Source: Prosthecobacter debontii | Lineage (GTDB): Bacteria; Verrucomicrobiota; Verrucomicrobiia; Verrucomicrobiales; Akkermansiaceae | DNA: 46,706 bases | Direction of reading: 5' to 3' | Assembly (NCBI GenBank): GCA_945870855.1 | Contig: CAMBTP010000022.1 | Span: forward strand, 1 to 46,706 | Shown here: one piece after another, positions 18,298 to 25,919 of the stretch | How positions within the stretch are numbered: position 1 is the first letter of the stretch | Layout of the letters: every line of letters starts with the position of its first letter | Translations under genes and position numbers: made by a program | Notes under the pieces: model-generated | What the model was told of the DNA's origin: nothing | Databases searched by the model: none | The model's input: only the letters and a program-made list of their open reading frames with translations

Positions 18298-18441
18298 GAG
18301 AGATGTGCACGGGTCATTCGCCTTTGCCACCTCTCTCGGATGGGCCACTACAGCGGCCCAATCAGCGAGGCGGCAAGTCGTGATGTAACCGCTCACAACC
18401 GGGTGAACCGGAAAGTAACCAAACACTAAACTAACAAAAAT

Positions 18442-18642
18442 ATGAAAAAATACATCATCATCGCCGCCGCTGCCATCATTGCCTCCGTAGGCGTCACCTA
18501 CGCAGCCAACTCCCTCCGCAACCTGGAGGATCACTCGAAGTGCGAATCTGGGTTTAGGTGCAGTTCTTGTGGCGGCTCGGGCTTCAACGGAAATTCTAAT
18601 TGCTTTATCTGCAAAGGTACTGGTCGGAACAGCTCCTACTAA
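18442..18642 (+). CDS. Small exported DnaJ-like zinc-finger protein
   Basis: The 66-residue product begins with MKKYIII and a hydrophobic signal segment (about 4-21, possible cleavage after TYA). The mature part has C40, C43, C54 and C57 in CSSCGGSG and CFICKGTG, two half-sites of the CxxCxGxG type found in the DnaJ central zinc finger, plus C34. DnaJ proteins carry four such motifs; here there are only two, exported and without a J domain. It may bind zinc or act in thiol chemistry; function is unknown. It lies 145 bases after the conserved element downstream of the kinase gene. Confidence 0.68.
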   Translation: MKKYIIIAAAAIIASVGVTYAANSLRNLEDHSKCESGFRCSSCGGSGFNGNSNCFICKGTGRNSSY

Positions 18643-18806
18643 TTTCTGTTACTCGAATCGGCCAGTCTCTCGCACGGCGGGAGCTGGCCGATTTTTCGAT
18701 TAAAGCGCGTACATGCTGCCCGCAGACTAAAAACGGGACCGTGATCACCGTGATCTCGTCGTCCGATAGTATCTCCGCGCCCATCCAACATCCATCAAAA
18801 CGAGTC

Positions 18807-20798
18807 ATGTGCCCAACGATCAAACTCCTTTGCGTCCTCGTGGGTAGCATAGCTTGGCAGATGGCCGCAGCTACACCTGTCGCTACGAAGCCTCACGCTT
18901 CCATGCCACCACTTGAACTGCTCTTCGCCGAACGCGCCCGCTTTGCCGAGCGCCTTAGCCCGGACGGCCAACAGATTGCTTTTCTGGCACCGGACGCCGA
19001 TGGCGCAATCCGGCTCTGTAAGATTACAACCGAGGCTCCCGAGGCTCCCCTGACCGTCTCCTCCGTAAACGGCTCACCGGTTTCCGCGTTTTTCTGGATC
19101 GGGAGTGACCGCCTGCTGTGGCAGACATTTGATCAAGGGCGCGCTCGACTGTTTCTAACCCACCTAGCTAATCTCACTCACATCGAAATCCTTTCCCGGG
19201 AAAAGCGCTCGCTTCGTCTGGAGGGCGTAGTTGATTCCGCTAGTCCTTCTATCCTTGTCGGATTATCCGATGGCCCGTCTGCTTTCCCTGATCTCTATCG
19301 GGTCAAACTGGAAGACACAGGAGAGCCGCAACTCGTTTGCAAGAATCAGCACCAAATCATCACATGGGCGTGGGATGAGAATGGCGCACCTGTTGCAGGA
19401 CTGAGGTGGAATGACGACGGAGCTAAGGAAATTCTCAATCTCAAAGCAGCAGACCACCCTGTCATTTTCAGTGCCAATCCCAGTGACGATGCCCGCCTCC
19501 TATCCGCCACAAATGATGGTCTTCATATCCTCGTCCTTTCCAATCAGGGCTCCGATCTCACTGGTCTCTGCAGGGTCGAAATCTCTACAGGCAAGCGGCA
19601 GCAAATTACCAGTGATCCTGAGGCCCGAGTTGATCTGGATCAGATCATACTGGACTACAAGGCCGACAAAGTTGTCGCAGTTTCTTTCAACGATGATTCG
19701 TCACGCTGGCACTCGTTTTCTCCTGCATTCTCCAAAATGTTGAAAGTTGCCAACCTGACATCCGATCTCCGCAACCTGCACGTTTCTGGCACCGATGCCC
19801 AGCAAAGACGATTTCTCCTGAAACGCTCTTCCTCGAAAGAACCGGGCGAGACATACATCTATGACTTGCAGAGTGGTAGTTTGCGCTTGCTCTGGCGCGA
19901 GCGCCCTCAGTGGAGCCGAGAAACTTTTTGTGAAACGAAGTCATCGCCCTACGCCGCCCGAGACGGCAGCACTATCCCTGCATTTCTCACGACACCGCGC
20001 GAGGGCCATCCTCCTTGGCCGCTGGTGGTCTTCCCTCACGGCGGCCCCCGGGCGCGAACCAGTGGCGACTTCGACCCGCGCGTCCAGTTTCTCGCCAGTC
20101 GTGGCTATGCGGTTCTCCAGCCTAATTTCCGGGGCTCTCGTGGATACGGTAAAAAATTCATGAACGCTGGTAACGGGCAGTGGGGCCGGGGAGTGATGCA
20201 GACGGATATCACCGATGGCGTGGAGCACCTCATCCGTGCAGGTATCGCGGATAAACAAAGAATTGCGATCATGGGCGGTTCTTACGGCGGGTATGCGGCT
20301 CTGGCCGGTCTCACTTTCACTCCCGGTCTCTATGCAGCCGCGATCTCCATCTTCGGCATCTCCGACCTGCCTGCTTATGTCGTCCATTCGCCCATCGAAT
20401 GGCAGGCATACGCCGGCGACACTGCACACCTTCTGGGAGACTCATCCCGCGAGACAAGTCAGGCCCTGTTGCGAGATCGCTCCCCCGTGTATCATGCGTC
20501 CGCTACCATGGCTCCGCTCCTCATTTACCACGGAGCGCTCGATCCACTGATTCCGGTCGATCACGCCAAAAAAATGGCGAGTGCCCTGAAGGGTGCGGAC
20601 AAAAAAGTGGACTTCCTTCTGGCCCAAGATGAAGCCCACGGGTTCTCTAATCCCGAATCTGAAATGGCCGTCTATCGCGCCATCGAACTATTTCTCCATG
20701 AACACCTCGGCGGGAAGGTCGGGCCAGAGCCATCGGAAAGTGTTGCTGCAAGACTTGCACTGTTCCGCCAGTCGGGAAGCCGGAAGGGCTCGCCATGA
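18807..20798 (+). CDS. S9 family prolyl oligopeptidase-like peptidase, exported
   Basis: A 663-residue serine peptidase or acyl-aminoacyl peptidase-like enzyme. A signal peptide (about 1-22, ending near AAA) is followed by a beta-propeller region (about 35-400) and an alpha/beta hydrolase domain. The catalytic triad is visible: S492 in GGSYGGYA, D579 in GALDPLIP and H611 in DEAHGFSN. The oxyanion region HGGPRAR is upstream. I chose the ATG at 18807 because it directly precedes the signal peptide; an in-frame extension to 18600 would overlap the preceding gene and has no family support. The stop overlaps the ATG of a remnant ORF (ATGA). Confidence 0.88.
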   Translation: MCPTIKLLCVLVGSIAWQMAAATPVATKPHASMPPLELLFAERARFAERLSPDGQQIAFLAPDADGAIRLCKITTEAPEAPLTVSSVNGSPVSAFFWIGSDRLLWQTFDQGRARLFLTHLANLTHIEILSREKRSLRLEGVVDSASPSILVGLSDGPSAFPDLYRVKLEDTGEPQLVCKNQHQIITWAWDENGAPVAGLRWNDDGAKEILNLKAADHPVIFSANPSDDARLLSATNDGLHILVLSNQGSDLTGLCRVEISTGKRQQITSDPEARVDLDQIILDYKADKVVAVSFNDDSSRWHSFSPAFSKMLKVANLTSDLRNLHVSGTDAQQRRFLLKRSSSKEPGETYIYDLQSGSLRLLWRERPQWSRETFCETKSSPYAARDGSTIPAFLTTPREGHPPWPLVVFPHGGPRARTSGDFDPRVQFLASRGYAVLQPNFRGSRGYGKKFMNAGNGQWGRGVMQTDITDGVEHLIRAGIADKQRIAIMGGSYGGYAALAGLTFTPGLYAAAISIFGISDLPAYVVHSPIEWQAYAGDTAHLLGDSSRETSQALLRDRSPVYHASATMAPLLIYHGALDPLIPVDHAKKMASALKGADKKVDFLLAQDEAHGFSNPESEMAVYRAIELFLHEHLGGKVGPEPSESVAARLALFRQSGSRKGSP

Positions 20799-20884
20799 AG
20801 ACCGGCGTGGAGATGAAACTACTCAACCTGGAATCCACGTATCCGGCATACGCCGCCTATCTGAAATCCCGGTCCCAAAAATAA
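20795..20884 (+). pseudogene. Remnant resembling the kinase C terminus
   Basis: A 29-codon frame overlaps the peptidase stop and ends in TAA inside the conserved AAAAATAATTT block. Its LNLESTYPAYAAYLKS segment resembles LLEQEFPAYADYLEAN at the end of the kinase at 16418, and the DNA after both is also similar. I read it as the tail of a lost duplicate of the kinase or another member of its family, though it could be a translated leader-sized peptide. Confidence 0.45.
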
Positions 20885-20924
20885 TTTCAGATTACTAGGG
20901 GAGATTTCCCCTCCCGATCCGAAT
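20877..20924 (+). promoter_or_regulatory. Conserved element, copy 2
   Basis: AAAAATAATTTCA (20877-20889), GGGGAGATTT (20898-20907), 11 bases, CCGAAT (20919-20924). The last two blocks have the same spacing as copy 1; the first gap differs by one base. It precedes the lipoprotein and ECF sigma factor genes, so autoregulation by the sigma factor is a reasonable guess. Confidence 0.55.
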
Positions 20925-20954
20925 AAAGGTTAGGTGCGTTTGGTATTTCGTCTG

Positions 20955-21000
20955 TCTCCGCCCTTTCCGCTCATTGCCATCGGGAAGGGCGGGGGAGGAG
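20955..21000. repeat. Imperfect GC-rich hairpin
   Basis: CCGCCCTTTCC and GGGAAGGGCGG form an 11-bp stem with one mismatch around a 13-base loop, between the second conserved element and the lipoprotein gene. There is no T tract, so it is not a clear terminator; it could be an attenuator-like structure. Confidence 0.5.
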
Positions 21001-21057
21001 AGGCCTGCCACCCGACTCACCGCAATCAAGACCACCACACCAACCTCGGAAACAATC

Positions 21058-21252
21058 ATGAAAATCATCACCACCATCCTTTTTCCAACACTCGCGGCCG
21101 TCACACTGAGTGCCTGCGGGGAAAGCGACACGGAACGCGACCGCCAGATACTGCTCGAATACCAGCGACAAGAGAACATTCAGCGGCAGAGGGATCGAGA
21201 CCAGCGCTCCTTCGAAACCGGGGTCGAGGTTCTCGATATCCTCACCCGCTGA
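21058..21252 (+). CDS. Small lipoprotein
   Basis: The 64-residue product has a lipoprotein signal peptide ending in LSAC, so C21 would be lipidated. The mature part is short, highly charged and predicted helical (rich in Arg, Gln, Glu). The ATG at 21058 directly starts the signal. It lies 74 bases before the ECF sigma factor gene on the same strand, and after the second conserved element. No family recognised; a partner in signal transmission is possible but speculative. Confidence 0.65.
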   Translation: MKIITTILFPTLAAVTLSACGESDTERDRQILLEYQRQENIQRQRDRDQRSFETGVEVLDILTR

Positions 21253-21326
21253 GGTTTACTTCCGGAAGGTTCCACGCGTATCGTGTTACAGAGTTCCAGA
21301 ATTTTGGTATCCCAGCACCTCACACC

Positions 21327-21962
21327 ATGCCCTCACCCTTTCCGCCCACGTCTCTCAACCTGTTATCCAAGCTCAAGGAGGCTGGGGACGATCTTCCATG
21401 GCAGGTCTCTTGGAAGCGCTTTCTTGAGCTCTACCATGCACCGATCGAGATGATCGCGCGCGCCTGCTACCGGCACCACACTGGCGGCCAAGAGCCCAGC
21501 CCAGGTCTCATCGAAGATGCCGTGGCCAATACCGTTGCCGACTTTTTCAGCCGAAGCCAGTATCGCTACGATAAAAGCAAGGGTCGGCTGCGCAACTACC
21601 TCCGCGTGCTCACCAATGCCCGGGTCGTGGATCTCCTCCGCAAGGAGCGACCGATTGATCATGTCGCCCTAGCACCCGAACCTGGACTGCCCTCGACCGA
21701 TGCCCCGCAGGAATCCCTGCGTGAAACCGACGCCTTCCACAGCGCGCTGCTGGCCACCTTGGTCGAGGATCTCCGTAACCACGTCCCGCTGCGCCAGTTC
21801 GAGATCTTCGAGCGTGTGAAGCTCAAGCACCAGACGCCGCAGTTCGTCGCCGAAGACTTGGGCATGACCCGGGCGATGGTGGACCGCAATATCCACAAGG
21901 CCATGACCACCCTCCGCGAACTCGCCGCTCACATCGAATACCGAGAAGAATTTTACGACTGA
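21327..21962 (+). CDS. ECF-type RNA polymerase sigma factor
   Basis: The 211-residue protein has a sigma70 region 2 (about 30-110), with the core-binding helix around AVANTVADFF and the -10 recognition helix FRSQ...KGRLRNYLRVLTNARVVDLLRKE, and a region 4 helix-turn-helix (about 150-205: TPQFVAEDLGMTRAMVDRNIHKAMTTLRELA). A typical ECF linker separates them. The ATG at 21327 gives the normal N terminus; longer in-frame extension upstream overlaps the lipoprotein gene in another frame. No classical transmembrane anti-sigma gene follows, but a kinase and small proteins flank it, as in several PVC-group ECF systems. Confidence 0.85.
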   Translation: MPSPFPPTSLNLLSKLKEAGDDLPWQVSWKRFLELYHAPIEMIARACYRHHTGGQEPSPGLIEDAVANTVADFFSRSQYRYDKSKGRLRNYLRVLTNARVVDLLRKERPIDHVALAPEPGLPSTDAPQESLRETDAFHSALLATLVEDLRNHVPLRQFEIFERVKLKHQTPQFVAEDLGMTRAMVDRNIHKAMTTLRELAAHIEYREEFYD

Positions 21963-22063
21963 CCCACCCTCAAGTTTCAAGCGCTTCACGACAATGAGCG
22001 ACCCTGCATAGGTAAAAAATATTGTCCAAATCACGATCCTCAACATCCAATCCCCAAGCCACC

Positions 22064-22267
22064 ATGGACGCAATGTCACTACTTTCCAAATTCGGCCTTA
22101 CCGGGCTATCCACCGAAGAGGAAGCCGAGCTCACCCGTGAGCTCTCCGCTGCATACCACCTCGACGAATCCGCCTCCACCAGCCGGGATGTCCAGCGCAT
22201 CGCCGAGAAAGTCCGTGCGCGGATCCAGGCACATGCCGCTATCATTACCCCGCTGAAAACCCCGTGA
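22064..22267 (+). CDS. Small hypothetical protein after the sigma factor
   Basis: The 67-residue helical, charged protein has no signal or membrane segment and no cysteines. The ATG at 22064 is preferred to a TTG 14 codons upstream. The stop overlaps the GTG start of the next gene (GTGA), indicating translational coupling. No recognised domain. Position after an ECF sigma gene makes a sigma-binding role worth considering, but nothing in the sequence proves it. Confidence 0.55.
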   Translation: MDAMSLLSKFGLTGLSTEEEAELTRELSAAYHLDESASTSRDVQRIAEKVRARIQAHAAIITPLKTP

Positions 22268-22686
22268 TCTATCTCCTGTCCAACACTGCCTCTATCTCCC
22301 ATCGCCTCGTATCTTGCCCAGAGTGCAGCGCCAAGTTTTCTATGCGGTTGATGACCAATATCTGTAGCCGGGAGCAGCTGCAGGAATCTATCGACGGGCA
22401 CTACAACTCAGCCATTTGCCCCTGCTGTCGCTTCCACGTGATGTCACCAGAACGAGTCCGTATCGAAATTTCTGATAGCGGAATCCCGGCCATCGAATAC
22501 ATTCCCATCACACTGACGGAAGACCCTCAGGTTCTCGATGAGATCCTCCAGTTTTTCAACTCTGTCCACTACGTCTATTCTCTATGCGAGCTGCTGGGTA
22601 GATTTGCTGTCTTCGATCGTCTGGCCGCCCACCTTAACGATCAAAGCGAAGCCAACTTGATCAGAGGTCATATCACCGCCAGGTAA
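22264..22686 (+). CDS. CpXC domain-like protein
   Basis: The 140-residue protein has two zinc-ribbon-like half-sites: CPEC near residues 19-22 and CPCC near 52-55, separated by about 30 residues with the layout of the CpXC domain (PF14353). The rest is predicted alpha/beta without membrane segments. The GTG start overlaps the stop of the preceding gene by four bases, so the two are coupled. Function of the family is not known. Gene order (sigma factor, small protein, this gene) suggests one operon. Confidence 0.65.
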   Translation: MIYLLSNTASISHRLVSCPECSAKFSMRLMTNICSREQLQESIDGHYNSAICPCCRFHVMSPERVRIEISDSGIPAIEYIPITLTEDPQVLDEILQFFNSVHYVYSLCELLGRFAVFDRLAAHLNDQSEANLIRGHITAR

Positions 22687-22903
22687 GTGGGCTAGATCGA
22701 GTCTCACCGAGATCATCGCTCCGTCCTGGCGCTTGACGCTACACGACTAAGCTACCGGATTCGCCAAGGATTCTACTGGACTACAACATTTAGGATACGC
22801 ATCATTTCGGCAATCAAGCTTCAGGTAGTCAAATTTCAACGACATTCTCGATTTCACCCCTAAAGCGAAGCATACCAGCGGCCATACAATTAGCATAGTG
22901 ATC
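22687..22903. other. AT-richer spacer
   Basis: 217 bases without a reading frame or a clear repeat. It likely carries the promoter for the two genes downstream, which differ in base composition from the sigma factor operon. Confidence 0.4.
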
Positions 22904-24298
22904 ATGAAACCCGCTTTTCAACAACTCATTCTCATTCTTATCTCAGCCACCATTGCTCTCTCCGCGCCGGCCGGAATTTGTCTACACGCATACAGCCCGG
23001 AAGCCCCAGCCGACAAGATTGAGTGCTTCGAGTTCACCAGGGTCGAAAAAGTTGCTAATGGTTACCGTTTTTTTCTTGAGCCGAATGGAACAGCGATGGT
23101 CACCAAATACCGCTTCCATGGCATCATTTACTACATGCCGGAACTGGTGCCAGGCGATCCGAATTTCCAACAGCTTCTCGAGCAGTATGAGAAAACTGCG
23201 AGAGCAATGCCTTCTGCGAGACGTTTTCTTAATCCAAGAATTGTCAACATGAGATTCATGGCGGCCGAGCAATCGGCAAAACAGCAATTTCGAGAAACAC
23301 TTCCCAAAATTAAGATCGCAGGAGTCACCTACCTTGAGCCGGGTTTTAAAGGTTTTGAAGGTGGCAACCTTATCCTGAAGCACAGAGATGGCACCGCGAA
23401 AATCGAGTTGGAAAAAATTACAGACGACCATCTTCAAACTCTCGTGAAAATCGATCCTAGGGCGACAGGGATCAAGGTCACTGAAATCGCTAAACATCGT
23501 CTTTGGAATCCTCGCTTCGAAGGAATCACAAAAGAAAAAGTCAACATCGCCCACGAGAAAGGGATTCTTTCGTTAGGATTTGAATCCATCAGTGAGAAGG
23601 ACAAGAAAACCATTATGGCTTGGTCAGACGGCACATGGAAAATCGCCAAACCAGGACTCTACAACCCAAAATCAAGTGAAGATTCATATGGCGAGTTGGT
23701 TCTGGATAACGGACGATTCCATACAAATGTCAAATTGACGGAGCGCAAAGGCGAGGACATCATCGTGAAGACCAGTAAAACGACGTTGAAGTTACCAATT
23801 CAGGAAATTATACAAATCAAGGGACTCTCGGCACAGGACTCTACTAAAATTAAAACATGGGTTAATGAGGTTATTGACGAACGTTTGAGTCGTGCAATAC
23901 CCGTAGCAGACAGCAAGGTCATCTCATTTGACGAGGCTGAAGTCCTTAAAGTAACGAACATCCGTGTGCTAATTCTTCAAGTACTCGACGAGGGTGTCCT
24001 AGCCAGCAAATTCGTTGGAGTGCTCCACAAAGGAACGGAAAAAGTGCAAACCACAAAGACCGTCACAGTAAAACATCCGATTACAGGTGTGAAAATAGGT
24101 AAGGTAATTGATTCTTCGATTGATAATCGTGCAGTTATTGAAGATGTGACAGACGACCTCTGCTATATCGTGGGAAACACTTCTAATCTCGTCGATGGAG
24201 AGGTGGTCAAAGCTGACAGCATGCGACTTCTTGGCCGCTATCAATACACTGATGTGAGAGGAGCTCAACGCAGTGTGAGAAAATACCACGTTGATTAA
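22904..24298 (+). CDS. Exported protein of unknown function
   Basis: The 464-residue product has a signal peptide (about 1-22, cleavage near LSAPAG). The remainder is rich in Lys, Ile and Val, predicted mostly beta with short repeated-looking segments of the form 'G-x-F/E ... LKLPIQEI-x-QIKG', which recall small SH3-like or beta-barrel units, but I recognise no family. I use the ATG at 22904; a GTG two codons earlier is possible. The gene is visibly more AT-rich than its neighbours. It ends 5 bases before the next gene, so the pair is probably an operon. Confidence 0.65.
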   Translation: MKPAFQQLILILISATIALSAPAGICLHAYSPEAPADKIECFEFTRVEKVANGYRFFLEPNGTAMVTKYRFHGIIYYMPELVPGDPNFQQLLEQYEKTARAMPSARRFLNPRIVNMRFMAAEQSAKQQFRETLPKIKIAGVTYLEPGFKGFEGGNLILKHRDGTAKIELEKITDDHLQTLVKIDPRATGIKVTEIAKHRLWNPRFEGITKEKVNIAHEKGILSLGFESISEKDKKTIMAWSDGTWKIAKPGLYNPKSSEDSYGELVLDNGRFHTNVKLTERKGEDIIVKTSKTTLKLPIQEIIQIKGLSAQDSTKIKTWVNEVIDERLSRAIPVADSKVISFDEAEVLKVTNIRVLILQVLDEGVLASKFVGVLHKGTEKVQTTKTVTVKHPITGVKIGKVIDSSIDNRAVIEDVTDDLCYIVGNTSNLVDGEVVKADSMRLLGRYQYTDVRGAQRSVRKYHVD

Positions 24299-24303
24299 AA
24301 CAA

Positions 24304-25515
24304 ATGCAATGGTATTACATGAATGGTGAAAATCGGGTAGGCCCCTTTTCCGTAAATACACTGAAAGAACTCAGGGTTTGCGGCATGCTTGCCGACGACA
24401 CCCTTGTGGCAAGGGAAGGTACTGAGGATTGGACGACATTTATCGAAGCATTCAGGAATCCTGCGTTCACGCCTCCTGCTTCGTCAGCGGCCAAGGGATC
24501 TTCTCTTGCAGGCAACGCATGGTCCCGGGTTTCAGATGGCGTAAGCAGCGCGGCGGGTTTAGAAAAGCTGGAAGGTCATGGAGCGAAGAACTTGTTCGGT
24601 TCTCTTTTCCGCAAAAGGACGATTGAGGAAATGGAAAACAGTTTCTCTATCGGCACGGAAAAAACGACCCCTTTGCTAAAAGATGTCAGTGCGGAGTGGC
24701 CTGCACCTTGGGTTTTCATGCGACTGCTATCCTTCTCGATTGTGGTCACCATCGGCTTCTACTGGGCGCTCCAACGCTTCGAAAATATCAAGCTCTACCC
24801 GGGGTGGCTGTTCATGGGCGCGTTTGCGGTTCCGATTTCCGTGATGTTCTTCTTCATCGAAACCAACATACTTAAGAACATTTCCCTGTATCGAGTTCTG
24901 AAGCTATTCTTCTTCGGTGGCTTGATTTCCCTCATCTTTGCTTTGTTCCTTTTTGAAATGACCGCAGCTGCGGAATGGTTCGGAGTGATGGCAGCCGGCC
25001 CCGTCGAGGAACTGGCCAAACTACTAGCAGTGGTTTTCGTCGCGAAGCAATGGAAGAGCATGAATTGGACACTTAATGGAATGCTACTCGGTGCCGCCGT
25101 GGGAGCGGGCTTCGCTGCTTTCGAGACGGCCGGATACATTTTCGAGTATGCCATCAACGGTGGAAGCGGCATAGAAATCATGCTCATTCGAGCAATGAAT
25201 GCGCCGTTTACTCACATTATTTGGACTGCTTGCACTGCCGGGGCTTTGTGGCGCTTCAAAGGTGAACGTGATTTTAATTTTAGCATGCTCAAGGAGTGGC
25301 CGGTTCTCCGAGTCCTGCTGTTTGTGATGGCGCTTCACGCCACTTGGAACTCCCCCTTAACCGTTCCACTTGTCGGGGATTTATTGGGCTTCCTACTGAA
25401 GTCGCTAATACTAGGTGTGATCGGTTGGTTACTCGTTCTTATGCTGATCCAAAGCGGCCTCGGTCAGGTGAAAAATGCAGCAGTTACAGAGGGTCCAGCA
25501 GACAACCAAGCATAA
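24304..25515 (+). CDS. GYF_2 domain - PrsW-family intramembrane metalloprotease
   Basis: The 403-residue protein begins with a GYF_2 domain (about 1-55: WYYMNGENRVGPFS), a linker, and then eight or so membrane helices (about 137-385) with PrsW-family motifs: EELAK (E235, E236, K239), FAAFE (E274), and histidines H304 and H345 in membrane helices. PrsW proteases cleave anti-sigma factors in Bacillus; that role is known for the family and only suggested here by proximity to an ECF sigma gene. The start ATG lies 5 bases after the exported protein gene. Fusion of a soluble GYF_2 adaptor to PrsW suggests substrate recruitment from the cytoplasm. Confidence 0.82.
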   Translation: MQWYYMNGENRVGPFSVNTLKELRVCGMLADDTLVAREGTEDWTTFIEAFRNPAFTPPASSAAKGSSLAGNAWSRVSDGVSSAAGLEKLEGHGAKNLFGSLFRKRTIEEMENSFSIGTEKTTPLLKDVSAEWPAPWVFMRLLSFSIVVTIGFYWALQRFENIKLYPGWLFMGAFAVPISVMFFFIETNILKNISLYRVLKLFFFGGLISLIFALFLFEMTAAAEWFGVMAAGPVEELAKLLAVVFVAKQWKSMNWTLNGMLLGAAVGAGFAAFETAGYIFEYAINGGSGIEIMLIRAMNAPFTHIIWTACTAGALWRFKGERDFNFSMLKEWPVLRVLLFVMALHATWNSPLTVPLVGDLLGFLLKSLILGVIGWLLVLMLIQSGLGQVKNAAVTEGPADNQA

Positions 25516-25529
25516 CCGTTATTGGATTA

Positions 25530-25575
25530 GTGTTTTTTAAATTCGTGGCCATTCGCGTTTATTCGGGGTTGAATT
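25530..25575. repeat. Common intergenic repeat motif
   Basis: The sequence AATTCGTGGCCATTCGCGTT (25541-25560) and following bases match a type of low-divergence intergenic repeat seen in many unrelated bacterial genomes. A related motif occurs near 46640-46672. Recognised from memory, not from a search. Confidence 0.5.
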
Positions 25576-25617
25576 CTTGGACTTGCGCGTCGGGAAAGCG
25601 TGGCGAAGATCTCGCTG

Positions 25618-25860
25618 ATGGAAAACGAACGCATTCTGTATGTGAAGAACGGCTGCCCTTGGTGTGTGGAGGTGGAGGAATACCTCGCCGAAAAGGGGAT
25701 CGCGGTGCGGAGAGTAGTGGTGAGCGGGAACCGTGACGCCATGGAGGAAATGGTGGCGCTCTCTGGCCAGAGCAAGGCTCCGACTTTGGATTGGGATGGG
25801 GAGGTGCTGGCGGATTTCGGCGTCGATGAGCTGGTGCCGTTTCTAAATGGACGGATTTGA
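25618..25860 (+). CDS. Glutaredoxin-like thiol oxidoreductase
   Basis: The 80-residue protein has a thioredoxin fold with a CPWC active site near residue 13 and the TVP-like cis-proline region KAPTLDWDG. The small size and CPWC fit the glutaredoxin group, which reduces disulfides or deglutathionylates proteins in the cytoplasm. I use the ATG at 25618; a GTG at 25600 would add six residues. Short spacers on both sides suggest it is transcribed alone or with the gene after it. Confidence 0.82.
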   Translation: MENERILYVKNGCPWCVEVEEYLAEKGIAVRRVVVSGNRDAMEEMVALSGQSKAPTLDWDGEVLADFGVDELVPFLNGRI

Positions 25861-25919
25861 TTCCTTTTTTTGAAATTTTCTAAGTTTCCTTCGGGCGGGG
25901 TGTCTCATAGATTAGAGAT

